Assembly: GCF_900110615.1 (NCBI RefSeq)
Contig: NZ_FOEI01000001.1
Span: forward strand, 186,001-250,000
Direction: 5' to 3'
Length of the DNA: 64,000 nucleotides
Source: Flavobacterium urocaniciphilum
GTDB taxonomy: Bacteria; Bacteroidota; Bacteroidia; Flavobacteriales; Flavobacteriaceae
Each line of letters opens with the position of its first letter. The first letter of the stretch is position 1. The notes below the pieces were generated by a model. The model was given only the letters and a program-made list of their open reading frames with translations, did no database searches and was not told where the DNA came from. This document shows, one piece after another, positions 8,040-16,668 of this stretch. The translations under genes were made by a program, and so were the position numbers.

Positions 8040-8151
8040 TTCTGTATTGAGTTAATGTGTTAATTTTTTTGCAAAAATAAGTGTAATTTTTTTTTAAAAC
8101 AATTAAAATGAATTTCTTAGTTTTTATCTTTTAAAAAATTCAATTAATTAT

Positions 8152-9186
8152 TTAGTCATTCGGAATGTGTTTCGAAATAAATTGACTAGAAGTATTATTC
8201 CAACTATTGACATGTTGTAATTTCTCTTGATCAAATTTTGTATTTACTTTATTAAAATTTGCGATTTTAGTATTTATTTCTTTGATCAAATTATTATAAC
8301 TATCAATTTCTTCTTTAGTTCTATCTGAAGCTTTTTTCTTTTCAATATTTTGTTTTGCATTTTCAAATTTGTTGTTAAACATAAAGAAATCAATAACAGA
8401 CGGAATTTGTTCTACAGTAACTTTTTTATAAGCCTCTAAACTTTTTTTAGTTGCATTAATTAAAGATGCATCATTATTGTAGGGTTTGATGTTTTTCAAT
8501 TTTTCTAATCCTTCATCTGCGTATGCAGCTAATGAATTTGAATTTTGTTGAATAGCAGCTAAATCTTTAGCTTCAATTGCTTTTGAAAGTTGTAAATCAG
8601 TAATGTTACATTTGAAGAAAATTAAATATAAATCACTTTGAAAATTAAATACAGCATTTGAAAGTGCCATTTTTTTTCCAATTGCTGATTCTTGACCTTC
8701 AGTTAATGTAATATTGTATTTTTCTGCAAACTTTTTTTGTCCAACAGATACTTTTTCATGTTCACGATTCATACGCTCGTTTACTAAATCTTGCATTTTA
8801 ATGTAAGCTTCCATAAAGTCATATGATTGTTCTGAAACTTCTTGTAAATCGATAATTTTAGCGTATTCTTCACTAATGATGATTTCAGATATTTTTAAAT
8901 AATCAACAATAATATTTTTAAATTCTACATCACCATTGTATCCATTTTTTAAATTGGAGATGTTTTTATGAGCAGTTTGTATACTTTTAATTAAGTTTTT
9001 TCTAGTTGCATCTATTTTTCTACCACTTTTAGAATGTGCAATGGTTTTAGTGTATTTCCATGTTTCTTTAGTAATATTGTCTTCTTGTTTTGCAATATAT
9101 TCTAAGTATGCAACCGGTGTTTTAAAATCTTGTGCAAAAAATGAAGTTGAAATTAATAGAAAAGTTAGTAAGGTTAGTTTTTTCAT
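8152..9186 (-). CDS. Secreted helical surface-type protein (LIC11966-like)
   Basis: This 344-residue protein has a clear signal peptide (MKKLTLLTFLLISTSFFAQ, cleavage after about residue 19). The rest is almost entirely helical and Lys/Glu/Asn-rich, with repeated amphipathic heptads between residues 60-180 and 220-330. The opening DFKTPVAYLEYIAKQEDNIT resembles what I recall as the 'LIC11966 family surface protein'. No catalytic motif is visible. Its start is only 7 bp past the stop of the S41 protease gene, so the two are surely co-transcribed and may work as protease and partner or substrate. Confidence 0.65.
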   Translation of the reverse strand: MKKLTLLTFLLISTSFFAQDFKTPVAYLEYIAKQEDNITKETWKYTKTIAHSKSGRKIDATRKNLIKSIQTAHKNISNLKNGYNGDVEFKNIIVDYLKISEIIISEEYAKIIDLQEVSEQSYDFMEAYIKMQDLVNERMNREHEKVSVGQKKFAEKYNITLTEGQESAIGKKMALSNAVFNFQSDLYLIFFKCNITDLQLSKAIEAKDLAAIQQNSNSLAAYADEGLEKLKNIKPYNNDASLINATKKSLEAYKKVTVEQIPSVIDFFMFNNKFENAKQNIEKKKASDRTKEEIDSYNNLIKEINTKIANFNKVNTKFDQEKLQHVNSWNNTSSQFISKHIPND

Positions 9187-9193
9187 AATAGTT

Positions 9194-11218
9194 TTATTTT
9201 TTAGTTAAGTCGTTTAATATGTTTGTTGCTTCAAAAATATGAGCATTAGTAGAAACTTCTTTTATTTTATTTTCAAAATCAATTTTTAAATCTTCATCAA
9301 ATTGTATTACGTCTTTATCAAAAGTATTTAAACTAAATTTTAAATTGAAATTGGTTTTTAAAATTTTTTCAGTTTCTAAATATAAATTATCTAATGAATG
9401 TACATCCTCAAAAACATTTTTAAATTTAAGCAAAACTCTTTTTTCTTTTCTTTTAAAGAAACTATCTACTTTATCATTTACATTTTTAATATTCGTAAAG
9501 TAAGGATTGCTATTAATTCTATTTAAACTGTTTTGAATAACTGCAGTGTAATCAGTATTTAATTTTTTGAAATCTAAATTAATATTTATAGTATCATTTT
9601 TTAAAGCATATTTTTCATCTTTTTCTTTTGGAAGAAGATTGTTGAATAAATTCGGTAGTTCAATATGAGGTTGAATACCAGAACTTTGATTGCTTTTTCC
9701 TGTTATTTGATAAAATTTTTCGATGGTAACTTTTATGAATTCTTGGTTATCACTTTGATAATTTAAGGGCAAAATGGATTGCATGCTTCCTTTACCAAAA
9801 GTAGTATTACCAAGTAAAATAGCTCTGTTATAATCTTTTAAAGTGCCTGCAAAAAACTCACTAGCAGAAGCAGAAAGACCATTAATTAAAATTACAATTG
9901 GGTCGTTATAAACGATACCTTTATTAAAATCTTTTAGTATAACAGGCTTTTCATTTTTATTAGATAAAACGGAAACCGGTCCTAAATCAATAAACATTCC
10001 AACCATTTTTATGCATTCTTCAATGCTTCCACCGCCATTAAATTCTAGGTCGATTATTAGACCTTTAATTTTTTCTTCTTTTAGTTTGAAAATTTCTTTA
10101 AATAAATCATTACTAACTGGATTCGTGCCTAATTCGTCATAGTAAAAACTTGGAATTTTAATGTATCCATATTTAGATTCATTTTCTACTATTAAGCTAT
10201 AAACAGTATTTTGATAGTTTTTAATTTTATTTTTTTCTAAAGTAGACGTATAAATACTACCATCTTTTTTTCTAAAAGTTACTTTAAGATTGTAGGCTTT
10301 ACTATCGTTTAGAATCGTATTTATTTTCTCAGTTGTTCCGCAATTAATTTCAATTTTCTCCTCATTCGTTTCGAAATTTAAAATTTGATCTCCAACACTA
10401 ATTTTTTTATCATTATAGGCACTTGTACCAGTAATAATTTTTTGAACAAAAAATTCATCATCTTCATTTATTTCGATAATAATTCCTAAAGAATTATCAT
10501 TTGAATTTAATGCTGTTGTAAATTCATTTTTTTCAATGTTTGAAAAATAGTTTGTATGTGGATCGAAATATTCACAAAAGGTTTTGTAAAAATCTGCATA
10601 AAATTTTTCTTTTAATTTTGAGTCATTTAAAAGGTTGTTAATTTTACAAAATTGATTGGCAAAAACTTTTTCCTTTGCAGATGTCTTTAAACTATTAATT
10701 TTTGCAATTAAAGAATCTTTATTTTTACTTAACTTAGAAATTTCTTGAAAGATGTCGAATACAATTCTCTTTTTTAAAACTTTCTTTAAAGTAGCTTCGT
10801 CTTTAAAAAAATCTCTTTTTCCTCTTGATAGATATATTGTGTCTGAAGTATCAGATGCGTAATTTTCAAGTTGGAGTTGTTCTATTATTTTTTTATTTCG
10901 TTCAATACCAGACTTATAGAAAATAAAAATTTCCTCTAAAAATTCACATTTAGAGGAAATTATATAATCATCAATTTTTAATTCATGTTTTTTTAAGCTT
11001 TCAATTTCTTTTTTGGTGAAAAAAGCTATGTCAGAGTCAATTCTATTAAAGAAATCTGAAAATAAAGCTTTTGATAAAGAATCATTTACTGCTTTTGGTT
11101 TATAATGCTCCGTTTGTAATAAATTATTAATTTTATTTAACGTTTTACATGCAGTTTCTGCATCTTGAGCAAAACTAAAATAAGAAACAAGTATAAAAAA
11201 TAGAAATGCTTTTTTCAT
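9194..11218 (-). CDS. S41 family (tail-specific/Prc-like) protease
   Basis: A 674-residue periplasmic or cell-surface serine protease with a signal peptide at residues 1-17. An N-terminal helical region (about 20-230) precedes a PDZ domain (about 235-330) and the S41 catalytic core. The core shows VILINGLSASASEFFAG (nucleophilic Ser) and TTFGKGSMQS (catalytic Lys), the Ser-Lys dyad of tail-specific proteases. GIQPHIELPN follows, also typical. The C-terminal 130 residues are charged and helical as in Prc. It is 3 bp from gcvT upstream and 7 bp from the secreted-protein gene downstream. Confidence 0.9.
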   Translation of the reverse strand: MKKAFLFFILVSYFSFAQDAETACKTLNKINNLLQTEHYKPKAVNDSLSKALFSDFFNRIDSDIAFFTKKEIESLKKHELKIDDYIISSKCEFLEEIFIFYKSGIERNKKIIEQLQLENYASDTSDTIYLSRGKRDFFKDEATLKKVLKKRIVFDIFQEISKLSKNKDSLIAKINSLKTSAKEKVFANQFCKINNLLNDSKLKEKFYADFYKTFCEYFDPHTNYFSNIEKNEFTTALNSNDNSLGIIIEINEDDEFFVQKIITGTSAYNDKKISVGDQILNFETNEEKIEINCGTTEKINTILNDSKAYNLKVTFRKKDGSIYTSTLEKNKIKNYQNTVYSLIVENESKYGYIKIPSFYYDELGTNPVSNDLFKEIFKLKEEKIKGLIIDLEFNGGGSIEECIKMVGMFIDLGPVSVLSNKNEKPVILKDFNKGIVYNDPIVILINGLSASASEFFAGTLKDYNRAILLGNTTFGKGSMQSILPLNYQSDNQEFIKVTIEKFYQITGKSNQSSGIQPHIELPNLFNNLLPKEKDEKYALKNDTININLDFKKLNTDYTAVIQNSLNRINSNPYFTNIKNVNDKVDSFFKRKEKRVLLKFKNVFEDVHSLDNLYLETEKILKTNFNLKFSLNTFDKDVIQFDEDLKIDFENKIKEVSTNAHIFEATNILNDLTKK

Positions 11219-11221
11219 AAA

Positions 11222-12304
11222 TTATTTCTTCAAAAATGGCATTTTAACCACTTTTGCTTTAATGTCTTTATTTCTAATTCTGATGTAAATTTCAGAATCT
11301 GGAGTAGACAATTCCGTAGGTACATAACCCATTCCGATTGCAATTCCTAATGATGGCGATTGAGTACCAGAAGTAACAATTCCAACTACATTTCCATTTG
11401 CATCAGCAATTTCGTAATCGTGACGAGGAATTCCTCTATCAACCATTTCAAATCCGATTAATTTTCTAGTAACACCAGCTTCTTTTTGAGCTTTTAAGTT
11501 TGCTGAATTAGTAAATTCTTTATCGAATTTTGTAATCCATCCTAAACCTGCTTCTAATGGAGAAGTTGTATCGTTAATATCGTTACCGTATAAACAGAAT
11601 CCCATTTCTAATCGTAACGTATCACGAGCTGCTAAACCAATTGGTTTGATTCCGAATGCTGCACCAGCTTCAAAAACTTTAGCCCAAATAGTTACAGCAT
11701 CTTCATTTTTGAAATATATTTCAAAACCGCCTGAACCAGTATATCCTGTAGCAGAAACAATTACATCTTGTTTTCCAGCGAATTCACCAATTTGGAACGT
11801 ATAATATCCCATGTTGGCTAAATCGATGTTTGTTAAACTTTGCATCGCTTCAGCAGCTTTTGGTCCTTGAATCGCTAATAATGAATAATCATCAGAATTA
11901 TTAATCATTTCTACACCTAAATCGTTGTGAGAAGCAATCCAATTCCAATCTTTTTCAATGTTTGAAGCGTTTACAACTAACATATAATGATTGTCAGCAA
12001 TTTTGTAAACAATTAAATCATCTACAATTCCACCTTCATTATTTGGTAAGCAAGAATATTGTGCTTTTCCATCTACTAATTTTGAAGCATCATTTGAAGT
12101 TACTTTCTGAATTAACGCTAATGCATTTTCTCCTTTTAAGAAAAATTCACCCATGTGCGAAACATCAAAAACACCAACACCAGTTCTAACGGTTTCGTGT
12201 TCTACATTTACTCCTTCATATTGAACAGGCATATTGAAACCTGCAAATGGAACCATTTTTGCTCCTAAACTTTCGTGAATAGCTGTTAATGCTGTATTTT
12301 TCAT
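11222..12304 (-). CDS. gcvT: Aminomethyltransferase (glycine cleavage T protein)
   Basis: The T protein of the glycine cleavage system transfers the aminomethyl carbon from lipoyl-H protein to tetrahydrofolate, releasing ammonia. The 360-residue sequence has the family N-terminus ([22 protein letters not shown]), the catalytic-region segment [13 protein letters not shown], the folate-site [11 protein letters not shown] and the C-terminal [10 protein letters not shown]. It is the first gene of a likely three-gene minus-strand unit with the S41 protease and the secreted protein, and it diverges from hutH. The other gcv genes are not in the window. Confidence 0.97.
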   Translation of the reverse strand: MKNTALTAIHESLGAKMVPFAGFNMPVQYEGVNVEHETVRTGVGVFDVSHMGEFFLKGENALALIQKVTSNDASKLVDGKAQYSCLPNNEGGIVDDLIVYKIADNHYMLVVNASNIEKDWNWIASHNDLGVEMINNSDDYSLLAIQGPKAAEAMQSLTNIDLANMGYYTFQIGEFAGKQDVIVSATGYTGSGGFEIYFKNEDAVTIWAKVFEAGAAFGIKPIGLAARDTLRLEMGFCLYGNDINDTTSPLEAGLGWITKFDKEFTNSANLKAQKEAGVTRKLIGFEMVDRGIPRHDYEIADANGNVVGIVTSGTQSPSLGIAIGMGYVPTELSTPDSEIYIRIRNKDIKAKVVKMPFLKK

Positions 12305-12471
12305 TGTGTGATGTTAAAAAATTTAAAGTTGCTAAAGTATTGAAAATTCTTAAAAAAATAAGCATAAAAACCCATAAATAATAAGAATATCACAAAATAC
12401 TGTTTTAATACTAATAATAGTTGCATTTTAAGAATTGTTTACTGAATTTTGTCACCTAAAATAATAACACA

Positions 12472-13959
12472 ATGCATTATATAGATTCATCATTACTTTC
12501 GATTGATAAAGTTAGAGAAATTATTTTCGAAGGAAAAAAACTAGCACTTTCAGAAGAAGCTACTTCAAAAATAGAAAAGTGTAGAACATATTTAGACGAG
12601 AAAATGGCTTCAAATGAAAAAGCTATTTACGGAATTAATACAGGTTTTGGTTCGTTATACAATATTAAAATATCTACAGAAAATTTAACGAAACTTCAAG
12701 AGAATTTAATGAAATCTCACGCTTGTGGAACGGGCGAAGAAGTGCCTCATGAAATTGTAAAAATCATGTTGTTGTTAAAAATTCAATCGTTAAGTTACGG
12801 ACATTCAGGTGTGCAGATTGAAACAGTACAACGTTTAATTGATTTTTATAATAATGATATTTTACCTGTTGTTTATACGCAAGGTTCATTAGGAGCAAGT
12901 GGCGATTTATCTCCATTAGCACATTTATGTTTACCATTAATTGCTGAAGGAGAAGTGTATTATGAAGGTTTCCGTCAACCGGCTCATAAAGTTTTAGGAA
13001 AATTAAATTTAGCTCCAATTACTTTAAAATCTAAAGAAGGTTTAGCGCTTTTAAATGGAACTCAATTTATGAGTGCTTATGGTGTTTATAATTTAATTCA
13101 AGCTGATAAATTATCTCAATTAGCCAATATAGTTGGTGCAGTTTCTTTAGAAGGTTTTGATGGTAGAATTGAGCCATTTAACGAATTAATTCATTTGGTT
13201 CGTCCACACAAAGGACAATTATCAACAGCTCAACACATGATGGAGTTGTTAGAAGATAGCGAAATTATCGCACAACCTAAAAAACATGTTCAAGATCCGT
13301 ATTCATTTAGATGTATTCCGCAAGTTCACGGAGCTTCTAAAGATGTTATCGATCATGTGAAAAAAGTATTCACTACGGAAATTAATTCGGTGACTGATAA
13401 CCCGAATATTTTTGTAGGTGAAGATGAAATTATTTCAGGAGGAAATTTCCACGGACAACCTTTAGCCATGGCTTTAGATTATTTAGGAATAGCCTTATCT
13501 GAATTAGGAAGTATTTCTGAAAGAAGAACGTATCAATTAATTTCTGGTTTAAGAGAATTGCCTGCATTTTTAGTAAGCAATCCGGGTTTAAATTCAGGAT
13601 TTATGATTCCACAATATACTGCGGCAAGTATTGCTAGTCAGAATAAACAATTAGCTACGCCAGCAAGTATCGATAGTATTGTTTCGAGTAACGGACAAGA
13701 AGATCACGTAAGTATGGGAGCAAATGCTGCGACAAAAACGTTGAAAATTGTGGAGAATTTGGAACGTATTTTGGCAATTGAATTGTTTAATGCATCTCAA
13801 GCAATTGAATTCAGAAGACCATTAAAATCAAGTGATTTCATCGAAATGTTTGTAAAAACATATAGAGAAGAAGTTCCTTTAGTTTCTGAAGATAGAATTT
13901 TACATTACGATATTGAAAAATCGATTCAGTTTTTAAGAAGTTTTCAAGTAGAAGCGTAA
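12472..13959 (+). CDS. hutH: Histidine ammonia-lyase (aromatic amino acid lyase family)
   Basis: The enzyme removes ammonia from histidine to give urocanate, the first step of histidine breakdown. The prosthetic MIO group forms from Ala-Ser-Gly in GSLGASGDLSPLAHL (about residues 140-154). Other family segments are YGINTGFGSL, GGNFHGQPLAM and the C-terminal QEDHVSMGANAATK. At 495 residues the length matches. Some flavobacterial relatives act on other aromatic amino acids, but the histidine assignment fits the presence of hutI in the window. It diverges from gcvT and ends at a strong terminator. hutU and hutG are absent here. Confidence 0.9.
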   Translation: MHYIDSSLLSIDKVREIIFEGKKLALSEEATSKIEKCRTYLDEKMASNEKAIYGINTGFGSLYNIKISTENLTKLQENLMKSHACGTGEEVPHEIVKIMLLLKIQSLSYGHSGVQIETVQRLIDFYNNDILPVVYTQGSLGASGDLSPLAHLCLPLIAEGEVYYEGFRQPAHKVLGKLNLAPITLKSKEGLALLNGTQFMSAYGVYNLIQADKLSQLANIVGAVSLEGFDGRIEPFNELIHLVRPHKGQLSTAQHMMELLEDSEIIAQPKKHVQDPYSFRCIPQVHGASKDVIDHVKKVFTTEINSVTDNPNIFVGEDEIISGGNFHGQPLAMALDYLGIALSELGSISERRTYQLISGLRELPAFLVSNPGLNSGFMIPQYTAASIASQNKQLATPASIDSIVSSNGQEDHVSMGANAATKTLKIVENLERILAIELFNASQAIEFRRPLKSSDFIEMFVKTYREEVPLVSEDRILHYDIEKSIQFLRSFQVEA

Positions 13960-13970
13960 TTTAAGAACCA

Positions 13971-14020
13971 AGTAAAAAGTAAAAAGGCAAAAGTTTAAAT
14001 AGAACTTTTGCCTTTTTTTT
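13971..14020. terminator. Bidirectional terminator built from a 7-bp repeat array
   Basis: AAAAAGGCAAAAGTT and AACTTTTGCCTTTTT form a 15-bp stem around a seven-base loop with T-runs on both strands. The left flank repeats AGTAAAA units in a seven-base phase (AGTAAAA, AGTAAAA, AGGCAAA, AGTTTAA). It serves the convergent hutH and DUF1304 genes. A very similar element follows ppk2 at 53300-53363. Confidence 0.88.
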
Positions 14021-14381
14021 ATCTAAGAAATGTAAAAACTATACCTACAATTGCCGGAATTCCTTGTACAAAAAAGATTCTTTTGGAAACAGAATACCAG
14101 CCGTATAAAGCTGCAACTAAAACGCAGCCTAAAAAGAAAAATGCAATGTTTTTACTCCAAATTGCATCACAAATAAATAATGACCAAAGTAATCCGGCTG
14201 CTAAAAATCCGTTATATATACCTTGATTGGCAGCTAATGTTTTAGTAGGTTCAAATAGATGTTCTGGTAAAGTTTTGAATACTTTTTTTCCAGTGGTTGT
14301 CCAAACAAACATTTCTAACCATAAAAAGTAGAGGTGAAGTAAAGCAACAATTACGATGCTAATTTTTGATGCTATTTCCAT
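14019..14381 (-). CDS. DUF1304 membrane protein
   Basis: The 120-residue protein has four hydrophobic helices (about residues 4-25, 50-72, 76-95, 100-119) and the DUF1304 pattern: LHLYFLWLEMFVW at the N-terminus and LAANQGIYNGFLAAGLLW in the middle. The function of the family is unknown. It is the last gene of a compact nine-gene minus-strand block that starts with the rimB-rimK fusion. The gap to the upstream gene is 3 bp, so it is almost certainly co-transcribed. Confidence 0.88.
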   Translation of the reverse strand: MEIASKISIVIVALLHLYFLWLEMFVWTTTGKKVFKTLPEHLFEPTKTLAANQGIYNGFLAAGLLWSLFICDAIWSKNIAFFFLGCVLVAALYGWYSVSKRIFFVQGIPAIVGIVFTFLR

Positions 14382-14384
14382 AAT

Positions 14385-14582
14385 TTATAGGTTTAGTTTA
14401 CTGCCGTCGTTGTTGTTTTTTAGTATTTTCACAATTAAAATAATGCATGAAAGCAACATGAATAATATTGAAAGTATATTAGCTTCAACACTAAAAGGCC
14501 AATGCATTAATTTGATTAGGTTTCCAATTAACCAAAAAACTATTCCAATTAAGAATAAGGCAATTATATATTTGTATTTCAT
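14385..14582 (-). CDS. Small GldL-like two-helix membrane protein, copy 1
   Basis: The protein is 65 residues with two membrane helices (about 5-24 and 34-54) joined by GNLIKLMHWPF. This loop matches the GALFKIMHWPGA loop between the two N-terminal helices of GldL, the inner-membrane motor protein of gliding and type IX secretion. The large cytoplasmic domain of GldL is absent. Two more such genes lie in the same block (15194-15379, 16480-16662). The function is unknown; a regulatory or decoy membrane subunit is one possibility. The start is 1 bp past the stop of the SRPBCC gene. Confidence 0.75.
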   Translation of the reverse strand: MKYKYIIALFLIGIVFWLIGNLIKLMHWPFSVEANILSILFMLLSCIILIVKILKNNNDGSKLNL

Positions 14583-14583
14583 T

Positions 14584-15012
14584 TTAATTTCTTTCGCTAA
14601 ATGGAGTAATTATTCCGTTTTCTAAATAGTTTTTAAGTTGGTTTAACAACATTGCCCAACAAAAGCTTGCCACTTTAAATTCTTTAGAAACTGTTGCCCA
14701 TTTAGTATGATAAAATTCGATTTCAGTTTTATTTGAATCAATTTCAATTAATTTGAATCCGAATTGGGTAGGAAGCCATTCTTCCTTCGCTTCTAATATT
14801 GAAAATTCTATTATTTGTTTTTCTTCAAATTTGGAGATTTTGGCAAACCAATTGTATTCATCTGTAAAATTCAAATTATACACTTCACTTAATTTCGGAA
14901 CTCCGCTGCATTGTAACGTCCACCAATTGTTCAATCCAGATGGCGTAGAAACCGCTTCAAAGAATTTATCTTTGGAAACATTAACAACGAAATTGTGAAA
15001 AATAGTATGCAT
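14584..15012 (-). CDS. SRPBCC/AHSA1-type START-like domain protein
   Basis: This 142-residue soluble protein has the START-like opening (VNVSKDKFFEAVSTPSGLNNWW), a middle LNFTDEYNWFAKISKFEE strand pair and the terminal helix CWAMLLNQLKNYLENG. The SRPBCC fold makes a deep hydrophobic pocket for lipophilic ligands; AHSA1-like members are mostly uncharacterised. Its start codon overlaps the DUF1272 stop (TAATG), showing translational coupling in the operon. Confidence 0.85.
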   Translation of the reverse strand: MHTIFHNFVVNVSKDKFFEAVSTPSGLNNWWTLQCSGVPKLSEVYNLNFTDEYNWFAKISKFEEKQIIEFSILEAKEEWLPTQFGFKLIEIDSNKTEIEFYHTKWATVSKEFKVASFCWAMLLNQLKNYLENGIITPFSERN

Positions 15013-15194
15013 TAATTTTCTTTTTTACGTTTAGGTCTTTTAACTAATTCACCATTACAATTCGGACAAATAAAATTCATTTCTTCTGAACAAGTTTCAC
15101 AAAAAGTACATTCATAACTACAAATACAAGCTTTTGATTGCATGTTTAATTGGGTGTTGCACTTTTCACAAGATGTTTTATAATCCAAAGCCAT
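15012..15194 (-). CDS. DUF1272 small Cys-rich (zinc-ribbon-like) protein
   Basis: In 60 residues there are eight or more cysteines in paired spacing (CEKC, CICSYECTFCETC, CPNC), enough to bind two zinc ions, followed by a basic tail (KRPKRKKEN). This matches the short DUF1272 family of unknown role. It overlaps the preceding and following genes by one base at each end (TAATG), a tight operon arrangement. Confidence 0.85.
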   Translation of the reverse strand: MALDYKTSCEKCNTQLNMQSKACICSYECTFCETCSEEMNFICPNCNGELVKRPKRKKEN

Positions 15195-15379
15195 TATCTG
15201 TTTTTATTTTTCAATAAATAAACCATAATTACGGCGCCAAAAATAATTTCTAAAGCTACTCCAGTGTTAAAAATTAGGGTAGCACCAGGCCATTCCATTA
15301 TTTTAAATAAGGCTCCAAATCCTACAATAAAACTACATGCAATGATTATAAGTAATAATTTTTTGAATTGATCTTCCAT
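15194..15379 (-). CDS. Small GldL-like two-helix membrane protein, copy 2
   Basis: The start at 15379 (MEDQFKK) gives 61 residues and avoids overlap with the TMEM175-family gene; in-frame ATGs at 15400 and 15415 would add 7 or 12 residues and overlap it. Two membrane helices flank GALFKIMEWPGA, the closest of the three local copies to the GldL loop. The C-terminus is a short basic tail (LLKNKNR). Confidence 0.78.
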   Translation of the reverse strand: MEDQFKKLLLIIIACSFIVGFGALFKIMEWPGATLIFNTGVALEIIFGAVIMVYLLKNKNR

Positions 15380-15383
15380 TGAG

Positions 15384-15968
15384 TTATTTTTCTTTTTCAT
15401 TAAAAATTCGTTCAATTCTTTTGTCGGGTACGAGCCAAAGTAGTGCGACTAAAATATAAATTGCACCTGAAATTGCTACAAAATATTGAGTTGAAAATAC
15501 TGCAATAATATATAGAAAGACAGAAATTTTTCCTTTATAATCTTTCCCAACGGCTTTTGCTAAATCGGAATTTAAACCATGAGAACAAATGATTTGATAC
15601 TGTAAAATATTAAACGCAATTCCGTTCATTAAAAGTATAATTCCGTAAATCATCATAGGAAAACTAGCAAAATGATGTTCTCCTATCCATGCTGTTGCGA
15701 AAGGAATTAAGGAAAGCCAAAAAAGTAAATGTAAATTGGCCCATAAAATTTTACCATTCACATTTTTTACCGTATGCATCATGTGATGGTGATTGTTCCA
15801 ATAAATGGCAACGTAAATAAAACTTAAAATATAACTTAGAAACTTATGCGACATTTTAAAAAAAGCATGAAATGAAGTGTCAGATGGAACTTTAAATTCC
15901 AAAACCATGATGGTAATAATAATGGCTAAAACACCATCACTAAAGGCTTCTAGTCGGTTTTTGTTCAT
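15384..15968 (-). CDS. TMEM175-family (DUF1211) potassium channel-like protein
   Basis: The 194-residue integral membrane protein begins MNKNRLEAFSDGVLAIIIT. The RxxxFSDG motif in the first helix is the signature of TMEM175-type K+ channels. About six hydrophobic helices follow, with the characteristic YWNNHHHMMHT segment and FWLSLIPFATAW. Bacterial members conduct K+ weakly and their physiology is little known. The gene is 2 bp downstream of the DUF421 gene. Confidence 0.88.
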   Translation of the reverse strand: MNKNRLEAFSDGVLAIIITIMVLEFKVPSDTSFHAFFKMSHKFLSYILSFIYVAIYWNNHHHMMHTVKNVNGKILWANLHLLFWLSLIPFATAWIGEHHFASFPMMIYGIILLMNGIAFNILQYQIICSHGLNSDLAKAVGKDYKGKISVFLYIIAVFSTQYFVAISGAIYILVALLWLVPDKRIERIFNEKEK

Positions 15969-15970
15969 GA

Positions 15971-16483
15971 TTAATTATTTAAGTCACTTAATGTTTTATG
16001 AATTCTTTTGTGCTTAGTTTGTATTAAATTTTCATTTCCAGAAATAACGCTTATACTACCGTTTATTTCAAGCATGGCTAATTTTACTTGTTTGTAATTT
16101 TCAACACCATGTTCTCTAATCGCTTCATCTAATTCATCAGAAGAGATTCCTAATCGAGCTAAGGTTTTGAATTCTATTTTGCCATCGTGAATTAAAATCT
16201 CTGGTTTGCTTTGCACTAATTTGTTTAAGAATTTCGATTTACTAACCACTTTTTTGAAGATGATATTAATCACAAATAAAGAAAAAGCAGCAATTATTCC
16301 ACCTTCCAATGAAACATTGCTACCCACCATAGCATTTTGAACCGCATTACTTATTAATAAGATTAAGACAATGTCGAAAGCATTTAATTGTGATAATTCC
16401 TTTTTTCCAAAAATGCGAAAAGCAATTACCATAAAAAAGTAAACACAAACACTTCTAATAACGATGTCTATATACGGATTCAT
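15971..16483 (-). CDS. DUF421 (YetF-like) membrane protein
   Basis: This 170-residue protein has about three membrane helices (residues 7-25, 38-55, 60-80) followed by a soluble domain. The ELSQLNAFDIVLILLISNAV segment and the later SSDELDEAIREHGV and VKLAMLEINGSISVI are typical of the DUF421/YetF family. The role is unknown; Bacillus YetF is reported in spore and membrane contexts. It overlaps the preceding GldL-like gene by 4 bp. Confidence 0.88.
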   Translation of the reverse strand: MNPYIDIVIRSVCVYFFMVIAFRIFGKKELSQLNAFDIVLILLISNAVQNAMVGSNVSLEGGIIAAFSLFVINIIFKKVVSKSKFLNKLVQSKPEILIHDGKIEFKTLARLGISSDELDEAIREHGVENYKQVKLAMLEINGSISVISGNENLIQTKHKRIHKTLSDLNN

Positions 16484-16662
16484 TTAGGTTTTTTTAGAAT
16501 TAGTCCAATCAAAATAATAATTGCAAATGCTTCAGTAAAAGAACCAATTATTAAAAGAATACTTGCATAAGGCCAGTGCATTATTTTGAAAAGAGCACCA
16601 ATTATTGTAAAAATCATTCCTAATAAGAACAATACTAATGGAATTTTATATTTATTAGTCAT
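16480..16662 (-). CDS. Small GldL-like two-helix membrane protein, copy 3
   Basis: The protein is 60 residues with two hydrophobic helices (about 7-24 and 34-56) joined by GALFKIMHWPYA, nearly identical to the GldL helix-loop motif. The C-terminus is basic (LKKPK). It overlaps DUF421 by 4 bp and begins 6 bp after the rimB-rimK fusion. Confidence 0.78.
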   Translation of the reverse strand: MTNKYKIPLVLFLLGMIFTIIGALFKIMHWPYASILLIIGSFTEAFAIIILIGLILKKPK

Positions 16663-16668
16663 GCTTAT

